Source: Silvimonas sp. (GTDB taxonomy: Bacteria; Pseudomonadota; Gammaproteobacteria; Burkholderiales; Chitinibacteraceae). Taken from it: a stretch of 5,578 bases of DNA. The notes under the pieces are model-generated. The model saw only the letters and a program-made list of their open reading frames with translations, did not search any database and was not told the DNA's origin. A program made the position numbers and the translations under genes. Shown here piece after piece: positions 1-5,489 of this stretch. Each line of letters starts with the position of its first letter. The stretch's first letter is position 1. The DNA lies in NCBI GenBank assembly GCA_030151005.1, contig JASLES010000122.1, positions 1-5,578 on the forward strand, given 5' to 3'.

Positions 1-2
1 AC

Positions 3-230
3 GACCCACCGGAGGACCACAAGGCGTACCTCCACCGCTCGGGGCGCACGGCCCGTGCCGGCAGGGCTGGCGTCGTCGTCAGCCTCTCACTGTGGAACCA
101 GCTGGTCGAGATGGAGGTCATTCAGCGACGACTCGGCCTTCGGATCCCCATTGTCGAGATGTTCTCCAACGACCCTCGGCTGGCCGACCTCGCCGCCTGG
201 ATGCCGAAGCCCGAAGAGAGCGTGCTCTGA
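3..230 (+). CDS. DEAD-box RNA helicase, C-terminal 75 residues (5' truncated by window edge)
   Basis: This reading frame is open from the window edge to a TGA at 228-230 and has no start in view. Residues 11-20 read HRSGRTARAG, which is helicase motif VI (HRxGRxxR), the arginine-finger motif of the second RecA-like domain of DEAD-box ATP-dependent RNA helicases. The preceding DPPEDHKAYL and the following LWNQLVEMEVIQRRLGL and FSNDPRLADLA resemble the ends of actinobacterial RhlE/DeaD-like helicases, which remodel RNA during ribosome assembly or decay. The tail stops shortly after the core with no long basic extension visible. Codons end almost always in G or C, unlike the neighbouring operon. 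It runs opposite and convergent to the sugar operon and has no functional link to it. The family call is firm; the exact subfamily and the taxonomic origin are by-eye judgements. Confidence 0.85.
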   Translation, partial: DPPEDHKAYLHRSGRTARAGRAGVVVSLSLWNQLVEMEVIQRRLGLRIPIVEMFSNDPRLADLAAWMPKPEESVL

Positions 231-331
231 GCGACGCCGAGGACGACGTCCGGGTCGCGCTCTGGTCGCCCGTATTCAAGATGGCGCGGGGCGGGCTACA
301 ACGCCGCCCCGCGCACCATGCGTCACCCCGC
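231..331. other. Gap between helicase fragment and sugar operon, containing a probable sequence-origin switch
   Basis: This is the noncoding stretch between two convergent genes of different apparent origin. The first part (about 231-270) keeps the very GC-rich composition of the helicase fragment, and a less GC-rich stretch (GTATTCAAGATGG) begins around 271. No gene or promoter is recognised, and the exact join cannot be placed from this sequence alone. Confidence 0.4.
284..314. terminator. Strong GC hairpin between the convergent genes, possible terminator
   Basis: GCGCGGGGCGG (284-294) and CCGCCCCGCGC (304-314) form a perfect 11-bp stem with a 9-base loop. It sits 17 bases past the stop of the binding-protein gene and 53 bases past the helicase stop, where a terminator is expected. 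Neither strand carries a T-run after the stem, so it is not a canonical intrinsic terminator. It may instead block 3' decay, or act in the manner of tail-less actinobacterial terminators. Confidence 0.45.
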
Positions 332-1294
332 TCAGAATGGCGAGTTGGGGAAATAGAACTGTTTGGCGTTCTCTTTGGTGATCAGTACCGATGGAATGAT
401 GGTGGTGGCAGGCAGCGCTTCGCCCTTGAGTCGGGCTTCTGCGGTCAGCTTGACGGCGTCGTAGATGAACTTGGGCGAGTACGAGACATCCGCCTGGATC
501 AGTTTGTTGCTGTCATCCAGAATCGTTTTGACCATGCCTTTGGAGCCCGCGCCACCAAACACGATCTTGATATCCGTGCGTTTGGCCTGGTCGATGGCTT
601 TCAGTACGCCGACCGCCATATCGTCATCCGCCGCCCAGATGGCATCAATATTCTTGAAGCGCGTCAGGTAATCCTGCGTGACCTTGAAGGCATCGTCACG
701 ATTCCAGTTGGCGTATTTGGCATCCAGAACCTTGATGTCCGGATAAGCCTTGAGTACGCCAGTAAAGGCATCAAAACGTTCGTTATCCAGCGTGGTCGGA
801 ATACCGCGCAATGCCACGATATTGCCTTTGCCGTTGAGTTTTTTCGCAATGTACTCGGCCGGCAGTTTGCCAAAGGCGGTGTTGTCGCCCGCCACATAGG
901 CGTCTTGCGCGCTGGTGTCAGTCAAGCCGCGATCCACCACGGTGACATACACGCCCTTTTTCTTCACCTGCGCCACCGGCTGTGTGAGTGAGGCCGATTC
1001 ATACGGGAAGATCACCAGCGCATTGATCTTGTTGACCGTGACCAGATCCTGCAACTGGTTGGCTTGTTCCGGTGCGTTGGCGGCCGTTTTGACGATGATT
1101 TTCAGGCCCGGATGGGCTTTTTCCAGATCTTTTTTGGCCTCATTGGCCCACCACACAATGCCGCCGGTAAAACCGTGGTCGGCCGTTGGAATGGAAACAC
1201 CCAATGTGACCGGATCGGCCGCGCGGGCCGGTGACGTCAGCAGGGCGGCCAGCGCCAGGACACCGGCGCTCAATCCCAGGGTAAAGCGTTTCAT
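332..1294 (-). CDS. Periplasmic sugar-binding protein of a CUT2 (ribose-type) ABC importer
   Basis: The 320-residue product captures a sugar in the periplasm and delivers it to the permease encoded upstream. Residues 1-25 are a Sec signal peptide (MKRF, a hydrophobic run, then SPARA before ADPV), with likely cleavage after Ala25 and no lipobox cysteine. The mature part is a two-lobe RbsB-like (Peripla_BP_4) fold: VTLGVSIP as the first strand, VVDRG at 119-123, GDNTAFG at 136-142, NERFDAF at 171-177 and WAADDDMAVG at 220-229. The length matches the family. The start at Met1 is chosen because AGAGGAG lies 10 bases upstream and the signal peptide begins there; an in-frame extension of 43 codons is rejected. 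It is the last gene of the operon, 88 bp after the permease. Pocket residues differ from E. coli RbsB, so ribose is doubtful and the true ligand is unknown. Confidence 0.9.
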   Translation of the reverse strand: MKRFTLGLSAGVLALAALLTSPARAADPVTLGVSIPTADHGFTGGIVWWANEAKKDLEKAHPGLKIIVKTAANAPEQANQLQDLVTVNKINALVIFPYESASLTQPVAQVKKKGVYVTVVDRGLTDTSAQDAYVAGDNTAFGKLPAEYIAKKLNGKGNIVALRGIPTTLDNERFDAFTGVLKAYPDIKVLDAKYANWNRDDAFKVTQDYLTRFKNIDAIWAADDDMAVGVLKAIDQAKRTDIKIVFGGAGSKGMVKTILDDSNKLIQADVSYSPKFIYDAVKLTAEARLKGEALPATTIIPSVLITKENAKQFYFPNSPF

Positions 1295-1304
1295 GGTGCA
1301 GTTA

Positions 1305-1311
1305 CTCCTCT
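1305..1311 (-). promoter_or_regulatory. Ribosome binding site of the binding-protein gene
   Basis: On the - strand this reads AGAGGAG, 10 bases before the ATG at 1292-1294. It is the best ribosome binding site in the operon and fixes the start of the binding-protein gene. It suits a protein needed in excess over its membrane partners. Confidence 0.75.
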
Positions 1312-1316
1312 TGGCT

Positions 1317-1329
1317 GGCGCGATGCGCC
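1317..1329 (-). repeat. Small hairpin just upstream of the binding-protein RBS
   Basis: GGCGC and GCGCC form a perfect 5-bp stem with a 3-base loop, ending 5 bases before the AGAGGAG site. It could influence access to that site or mark a processed 5' end, but it is short enough to be chance. Confidence 0.3.
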
Positions 1330-1366
1330 TTGTGGTGTTGCACAGAGTCGCCGGTGGTGCTGGCTT

Positions 1367-1382
1367 GCGAGCCGTGGCTCGC
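1367..1382 (-). repeat. Intercistronic hairpin directly after the permease stop codon
   Basis: On the - strand the permease TGA is followed at once by GCGAGCCACGGCTCGC, a perfect palindromic stem (6 bp with a CACG tetraloop). No T-run follows, so full termination is unlikely. Its place between the permease and binding-protein cistrons fits an RNA-processing or 3'-protecting element that lets the two be expressed at different levels. Confidence 0.45.
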
Positions 1383-2384
1383 TCAATCGTTGCGACGCCC
1401 CCTTTGCAGGAACGCCACAACAATAATCACCGCGCCCTGAACCGCTGCGTTCAGGTACACGCTGATGATGCTGGTGAGGTTGAGAATGTTGTTGATGACG
1501 GAAAGCAAAATCGCCCCGATGACCGTACCAATGACGCGGCCTTCGCCACCCTTGAGTGCGGTACCGCCGACAACCACGGCGGCAATGGCTTCCAGCTCCC
1601 ACAACAGGCCCGTGGTCGGCGTCGCAGAGCCCAGGCGCGGCACGTACAACACCGTAGCCACGCCCACGCACAAGCCCAGAAAGATGTAGGTAACGATCTT
1701 CACCACGTCGACGCGGATGGCTGCATACCGGGCGACTTGTTCGTTGGAGCCAATGGCCTGCACATGCCGGCCAAACGCAGTGCGATTGAGGATTAACGCC
1801 CCGCCCGCTGCCATGATCAGAAAAACCCAGATCGGTACCGGCACCCCCAGCAAGCTGGCGTAGTACACCGGGCCGTACAGATTGTTGAGTGAGTCATCCA
1901 GCGTCAGCGCGCCACCATCGGCCAGCCAGGTCAGCACCGCCCTGAAAATACCCAGCGTGCCCAGCGTGACAATAAAGGGCTCGATCCGCCCCTTGGTAAT
2001 CAGCAAGCCATGCATTAGCCCGAACAGCGCGCCCAGGATCAATGCCAGCACGATGCCCAGCAGCACTATCAGCATGGGCGCCATGCCGCTGCCCGCCAGC
2101 TTGTTCATCAGCACAATCATGCTGCCGGCAATCAGCGCCGCCATCGACCCCACAGAGAGATCAATCCCGCCCGAGATGATCACAAACGTCATGCCCACCG
2201 CGATGATGCCGATGAAGGCCGTGCGGGTGAGTACGTTCATCATATTGTCGACGGTGGCGAAATCCCGGTTAAGCGCCGTGCCCGCCACACACAGGATAAT
2301 CAGCCCGATCAGTGGCCCGACCGCCTGCACGCGGGCCAGCCAGCGGGCAGAACGACGCGGGGTATCAGTGAGTGCCGGTTGCAT
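1383..2384 (-). CDS. Inner-membrane permease of a CUT2 (RbsC-type) sugar ABC importer
   Basis: The 333-residue product is the membrane channel, expected to act as a homodimer on the double-domain ATPase encoded just upstream. It is almost entirely hydrophobic, with about 8-10 membrane helices (roughly 22-36, 55-72, 80-97, 104-126, 137-155, 184-199, 228-248, 284-301 and 313-326). Family hallmarks are GGIDLSVGS at 72-80, AIGSNEQVARYAAI at 210-223 (the cytoplasmic coupling region that contacts the ATPase) and AIAAVVVGGTALKGGEGR at about 268-283. Length and motif order match RbsC/BPD_transp_2 proteins. The ATG at 2382-2384 has GAGGA 11 bases upstream, inside the ATPase gene. The 20-bp overlap with that gene suggests translational coupling. 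The tail ends in a basic QRGRRND, as expected for a cytoplasmic C-terminus. The substrate cannot be told from this protein. Confidence 0.93.
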   Translation of the reverse strand: MQPALTDTPRRSARWLARVQAVGPLIGLIILCVAGTALNRDFATVDNMMNVLTRTAFIGIIAVGMTFVIISGGIDLSVGSMAALIAGSMIVLMNKLAGSGMAPMLIVLLGIVLALILGALFGLMHGLLITKGRIEPFIVTLGTLGIFRAVLTWLADGGALTLDDSLNNLYGPVYYASLLGVPVPIWVFLIMAAGGALILNRTAFGRHVQAIGSNEQVARYAAIRVDVVKIVTYIFLGLCVGVATVLYVPRLGSATPTTGLLWELEAIAAVVVGGTALKGGEGRVIGTVIGAILLSVINNILNLTSIISVYLNAAVQGAVIIVVAFLQRGRRND

Positions 2385-3852
2385 GGGCGATCAATTCCTC
2401 TTCAGTCAGCTGGTCCATGCCCAGCGTGGTTTGCAACTGGCCTGCCCGCATCACCGCCACGCGGTGGCACAAACCAATCAGCTCAATCAGTTCGCTGGAG
2501 ATCACAATGACCGCGCGCCCTTGCTGCGCCAGCGCGTGGATCTGAAAGTAAATATCCCGCTTGGCCCCCACATCCACCCCACGGGTGGGTTCGTCCAGAA
2601 TGATGACGCGCGGGTCCGGATGCAGGAATTTGGCCAGCGCCAGCTTTTGCTGATTGCCGCCAGACAAAGAACGTGCCCGCGCGGCCAGATTGCCGGTGCG
2701 GATGCCAAACTCGTCTTTGGCGTGCGCCATGGCGGCACGCTCGGCTTGCAAGTCCAGCAGCGGGTGGGCGTAGTGCTCCAGCATCAGCATGGTCAGGTTC
2801 TGCGCCAGCCCCATGCTTACGTGCAGACCCTTCCCCTTGCGGTCTTCACTCAGGTAGGTCACGCCCAGTTTCACGGCCTGTTGCGGTGTGTTGAGGGTGA
2901 CCGGTTGACCACTCATGCTGACGGCCCCCGCGCTGCGTTTGCGCAGACCCAGCAAGCCTTCAAAAGTCTCGGTGCGGCCCGCGCCCACCAGCCCGGCAAA
3001 GCCCAGGATTTCGCCTGCCCGTACCTCAAAAGAGATGTCTGCAGACCAGCCAGGTACGCTGAGCCCACTCACGGCCAGTGCAACGGGGGCATCGTGCGCG
3101 GGCGGTGTTTTGTCGGGGAACATGTCTGACAACTCGCGCCCGACCATCAAATTGGCCATTTGCTGCCGGGTCAGGCTCTCAGTGGGGGCGCGGGTGATAA
3201 ACCGGCCATCGCGCATGACGACGATCTCGTCCGTAATGGCTTCAATCTCATCGAGCTTGTGCGAGATATAAACCAGCGTGACCCCGTCGGCTTTCAGTTG
3301 CCGCATCAGTTCAAACAGCCGCTGGGTTTCAGTCGGCGTGAGTGTGGCGGTGGGCTCATCCATGATCAGCACGCGTGCGTGGCGAGAGAGCGCACGGGCG
3401 ATTTCCACCAGTTGTTTCTCGGCCACAATCAGATTGCGCACCGGGGTGTCCGGGTTGATCACCAGCCCCACTTGCTTCAGATAATGCGCGGCCTCCTGGC
3501 GCATGGCCCGGTCATCCAGCAGCCAGCCTTTGCGCTTTTCGTGACCCAGGAAAATATTCTGCGCCACGGTCAGGTGCTCGGCCAGGTTGAACTCCTGGTG
3601 AATCAGTACCACCCCTTCACCCTCGGCCTGGCGTGAGGATTTGAAGTTGACCAGGCGGTCATCCAGGTGGATTTCTCCGGCGCTGGCATGCTCATAGCCC
3701 GAGAGGATTTTCATCAACGTGGATTTACCCGCGCCGTTCTCACCCAGCACGCCATAAATGCGGCCCGGCGGTAGCTCAAAGCTCACGCCGTGCAGCACCC
3801 GTACCGGGCCGAAATCCTTGTAAATGTCATCAAACCGCACCGAAACACTCAT
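2365..3852 (-). CDS. Double-domain sugar ABC transporter ATPase (RbsA-type)
   Basis: The 495-residue cytoplasmic protein hydrolyses ATP to drive sugar import; two fused nucleotide-binding domains give the usual CUT2 length of about 500. Domain 1 has Walker A GENGAGKST (37-45), Q-loop Gln86, Walker B VLIMDE (161-166) and H-loop His198. Its signature is degenerate, LIVAEKQ at 141-147 instead of LSGGQ. Domain 2 has a Walker A relic GLVGAGRT (287-294) in which the catalytic lysine is Arg293, a good signature LSGGNQQK (396-403), Walker B VIILDE (416-421) and SSEL in place of the H-loop histidine. This pattern is normal for RbsA/MglA/AraG relatives and leaves one complete composite ATP site. The start at MSVSVRF is 30 bp after the repressor stop and has only a weak RBS, so translation probably depends partly on readthrough coupling. 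The gene overlaps the permease start by 20 bp. Confidence 0.94.
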   Translation of the reverse strand: MSVSVRFDDIYKDFGPVRVLHGVSFELPPGRIYGVLGENGAGKSTLMKILSGYEHASAGEIHLDDRLVNFKSSRQAEGEGVVLIHQEFNLAEHLTVAQNIFLGHEKRKGWLLDDRAMRQEAAHYLKQVGLVINPDTPVRNLIVAEKQLVEIARALSRHARVLIMDEPTATLTPTETQRLFELMRQLKADGVTLVYISHKLDEIEAITDEIVVMRDGRFITRAPTESLTRQQMANLMVGRELSDMFPDKTPPAHDAPVALAVSGLSVPGWSADISFEVRAGEILGFAGLVGAGRTETFEGLLGLRKRSAGAVSMSGQPVTLNTPQQAVKLGVTYLSEDRKGKGLHVSMGLAQNLTMLMLEHYAHPLLDLQAERAAMAHAKDEFGIRTGNLAARARSLSGGNQQKLALAKFLHPDPRVIILDEPTRGVDVGAKRDIYFQIHALAQQGRAVIVISSELIELIGLCHRVAVMRAGQLQTTLGMDQLTEEELIAHATGTH

Positions 3853-3882
3853 GATTGAGCCCGTTCTGGTTGATCTGCGTGG

Positions 3883-4911
3883 TTACAGGGCCTGACTGCT
3901 TTGTCGTACTACCAACTGATGATCCAGCAATAACCCGGGCACGTTGGCCTCAGGCTGCGCCAGCCGCTGCAACAACAACCGCGCCGCGGTCATGCCCAGT
4001 TCCCGCATGGGCTGGGCAATGGTGGTCAGGGCCGGTTCCACTTGTGCCGCCAGCGCAATATTGTCAAAACCCACCACGGCGACGTCTTGCGGCACCCGTT
4101 TCCCGGCGGCCCGCAAACCGGCCAGTACCCCGATTGCCAGCGTGTCTGACACCGCAAAAATGGCGGTTGGCGGCGCAGCTTGTTGCATGAATTGTCGCGC
4201 CGCGCGGTTGCCACTGTCGTAATCCAGCCCCGCCACGTTCATACACCAATCGGCAGTCGGGCTAATGCCGGCGGCGCTCAGTGCATCCAGCCACCCTTGC
4301 TTGCGTTGCCGCGCATACAGCCACGTTTCATCAGAGTTGATCAGCGCCACATGGCGGTGTCCTTGTTCCAGCAAGTGGGTGACTGCGTCATACGCGGCGC
4401 GCCGGTTATCGATACCTACGTAGGGCACCGCCACGCCTGGATCGAATTCGCAGCACGCCACCCAGGGCAATCCGGGCGAGGCGGCTATCAACGCGTGTTG
4501 CACGGTGTCGGGGTCCAGACAGATCGCACCGTCCGCCCGCCGCCGTGCCAGCAGTTCAAAGTAACTTTGCTCCCGGCCGCTATCGGCGCCGGTATCGCAC
4601 AACAGCACAAAGTAGTTGTGCTCTCTGGCCACCGTATCGATACCCCGCACGATCTCGGCATAGAACGGATTGCCCACGTCGGGCACCAGTGTCAGCAGCA
4701 AGCGGCTTTCTGCCGTACGCAAGTTGCGCGCCAGTTCATTGACGCGATAGCCCAACGCATTGACCGACGCCATCACCTTGTCACGCGTGGCCGGTTTGAC
4801 GACGGCTTGCCCGTTCAGTACCCGTGAAACCGTCGCCACCGACACCCCGGCGTGACTTGCCACGGCGGAGATGGAAACAGCCTGAGGAGCATCCGGCGTG
4901 CGCGGCGGCAT
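3883..4911 (-). CDS. LacI/GalR-family transcriptional repressor of the sugar operon
   Basis: The 342-residue product is a ligand-responsive repressor of usual family length. The N-terminal helix-turn-helix (about 13-33) contains AGVSVATVSRVLNG; residues Val25 and Ala26 stand at the specificity positions (Tyr17, Gln18 of LacI) and match GalR. The hinge helix NELARNLR (58-65) carries the leucine (Leu64) that wedges into the central CpG of operators. Residues from about 70 onward (LLLTLVPDVGNPFYAEIVRGID, with GVLAGLRAAGKRVPQDVAVVGFDN further on) form the sugar-binding core related to periplasmic binding proteins. It is the first gene of the operon, 30 bp before the ATPase, and a perfect palindrome lies 13 bases upstream of its start, so it very likely represses itself together with the transporter. 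The ATG at 4909-4911 has no recognisable Shine-Dalgarno site, but no better in-frame start precedes the HTH. The effector sugar is unknown. Confidence 0.93.
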   Translation of the reverse strand: MPPRTPDAPQAVSISAVASHAGVSVATVSRVLNGQAVVKPATRDKVMASVNALGYRVNELARNLRTAESRLLLTLVPDVGNPFYAEIVRGIDTVAREHNYFVLLCDTGADSGREQSYFELLARRRADGAICLDPDTVQHALIAASPGLPWVACCEFDPGVAVPYVGIDNRRAAYDAVTHLLEQGHRHVALINSDETWLYARQRKQGWLDALSAAGISPTADWCMNVAGLDYDSGNRAARQFMQQAAPPTAIFAVSDTLAIGVLAGLRAAGKRVPQDVAVVGFDNIALAAQVEPALTTIAQPMRELGMTAARLLLQRLAQPEANVPGLLLDHQLVVRQSSQAL

Positions 4912-4924
4912 GGATTTTTCTGTT

Positions 4925-4944
4925 AAATGTAATCGATTACATTT
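4925..4944. promoter_or_regulatory. Perfect 20-bp palindromic operator for the LacI-family repressor
   Basis: The two halves AAATGTAATC and GATTACATTT are exact reverse complements around a central CG. The core TGTAATCGATTACA (4928-4941) has the even-length, CG-centred design of LacI-family operators and fits the GalR-type pattern TGTAANCGNTTACA as I recall it. It lies 13 bases before the repressor ATG and overlaps the candidate -10 box, where bound repressor would block transcription. Confidence 0.88.
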
Positions 4945-4970
4945 CTAGAAGGCATGGTTGCCGGATACAA
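4942..4970 (-). promoter_or_regulatory. Candidate sigma-70 promoter of the operon
   Basis: On the - strand TTGTAT (4965-4970) and TAGAAA (4942-4947) are separated by 17 bases. The hexamers match the consensus at only 3 and 4 of 6 positions, so the call rests mostly on the spacing and on the operator overlapping the -10 box. Transcription would begin inside the operator, giving a leader of about 25 bases. Confidence 0.4.
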
Positions 4971-5147
4971 GAAATTTCGATGGTGCAGTGCAAGGATTAG
5001 TTTGCTGAAGGGAGGGGCTGCTGCGTGCAGGAGGGAGGCGCTTGCCTGGTGCGTATTGATATTTCTGAGAAAGCGGGAAGCCGCTATGGCAATGGGTGTC
5101 AGCGCCTGGCGGCGCGGTGGTTTTGATACCGGCGGTGGCCGGAGCAC
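4971..5147. other. Upstream intergenic DNA with no recognised gene
   Basis: Short reading frames exist on both strands, but they have no ribosome binding site or family resemblance. One on the + strand starting near 5085 ends in LLSLLRQRK only because it runs into the inverted repeat at 5148. No divergent promoter or RNA gene is apparent. Confidence 0.5.
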
Positions 5148-5179
5148 GTTACTTTCTTTGCTTCGCCAAAGAAAGTAAC
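5148..5179. repeat. 13-bp perfect inverted repeat, stem of a dispersed intergenic element
   Basis: GTTACTTTCTTTG (5148-5160) and CAAAGAAAGTAAC (5167-5179) pair perfectly across a 6-base loop CTTCGC. The word CAAAGAAAG then recurs directly at 5180-5188. Sequences of this wording are, to my recollection, common between genes in beta- and gammaproteobacteria (for example xanthomonads), where they create spurious peptides containing VTFFGEAKKVT. It may act as a bidirectional terminator or a mobile-element relic. Confidence 0.75.
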
Positions 5180-5277
5180 CAAAGAAAGGCGACCCCTGCG
5201 ACAGCGCCCCTTCGGGGTTTCCTGTGCTTCTCGCAAGTCGCGGCTGGCTGCGGGAACTCGGGCTACGCCCTCAAACA

Positions 5278-5330
5278 CCCCTCCGCCGAAACCCCGCGCC
5301 TTGCTGCGATGCTCGGCGCTGCCGGAGGGG
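5278..5330. repeat. Nested hairpin with 8-bp outer stem
   Basis: CCCCTCCG (5278-5285) pairs with CGGAGGGG (5323-5330). Inside, GCGCC (5296-5300) pairs with GGCGC (5315-5319), giving a two-tier fold. It is part of the dispersed-repeat region; whether it acts as DNA or RNA is unknown. Confidence 0.55.
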
Positions 5331-5410
5331 AGGCAAGTCAAAAGCAACGGCAACCCCGCAAACCATCTGTATGCAAGGAAGGTTTACTCTGCCCACCACT
5401 TACCACTTCG

Positions 5411-5434
5411 TCATTCCCTCGGAGGCGGGAATCC
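5411..5434. repeat. dRS3-like repeat unit (ATTCCC-N8-GGGAAT)
   Basis: ATTCCC (5413-5418), eight bases, then GGGAAT (5427-5432), within TCATTCCC...GGGAATCC. This fits the general form of the Neisseria dRS3 repeat, and related units are scattered through many proteobacterial genomes, where they serve as recombination or phage-integration targets in some species. Only one copy is seen here. Confidence 0.65.
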
Positions 5435-5439
5435 AGTCC

Positions 5440-5456
5440 GCAGCCCAGCGGGCTGC
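5440..5456. repeat. 7-bp hairpin GCAGCCC/GGGCTGC
   Basis: GCAGCCC (5440-5446) and GGGCTGC (5450-5456) pair perfectly across a 3-base loop AGC. It follows the dRS3-like unit and lies between AATCCA (5430-5435) and TGGATT (5463-5468), which could also pair, so the three pieces may form one larger stem. Confidence 0.55.
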
Positions 5457-5461
5457 CTGCA

Positions 5462-5489
5462 GTGGATTGTCGCTACGCTCTGAATCCAC
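5462..5489. repeat. 7-bp inverted repeat GTGGATT/AATCCAC
   Basis: GTGGATT (5462-5468) and AATCCAC (5483-5489) are exact reverse complements with a 14-base loop. The TGGATT half could alternatively pair with AATCCA at 5430-5435, so the two folds are mutually exclusive. Confidence 0.5.

Noticed and set aside
92..991. Long + strand open frame of 299 codons opposite the binding-protein gene
   Set aside because: It lies antisense to a well-supported binding-protein gene, crosses the helicase tail in another frame and has no recognisable domain. It is an artefact of high GC.
1295..1423. 43-codon N-terminal extension of the binding protein
   Set aside because: The signal peptide and a good AGAGGAG site both mark the internal ATG at 1292-1294; the extension is arginine-rich and overlaps the end of the permease gene.
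915..1796. + strand open frame of 293 codons
   Set aside because: It is antisense to the binding-protein and permease genes and has no domain or ribosome binding site.
1882..3129. Long + strand open frame of 415 codons opposite permease and ATPase
   Set aside because: It spans two firmly identified genes on the other strand, and its peptide is Ser/Pro- then His/Gln-rich with no family resemblance.
5207..5217. CCCCTTCGGGG as an independent intrinsic terminator
   Set aside because: The stem is only 4 bp and is followed by just three T residues; it is better treated as part of the repeat region.
5099..5353. 84-codon - strand frame containing LVTFFGEAKKVT
   Set aside because: The peptide is the translation of the inverted-repeat stem at 5148-5179. 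Such peptides come from dispersed intergenic repeats and not from real genes.
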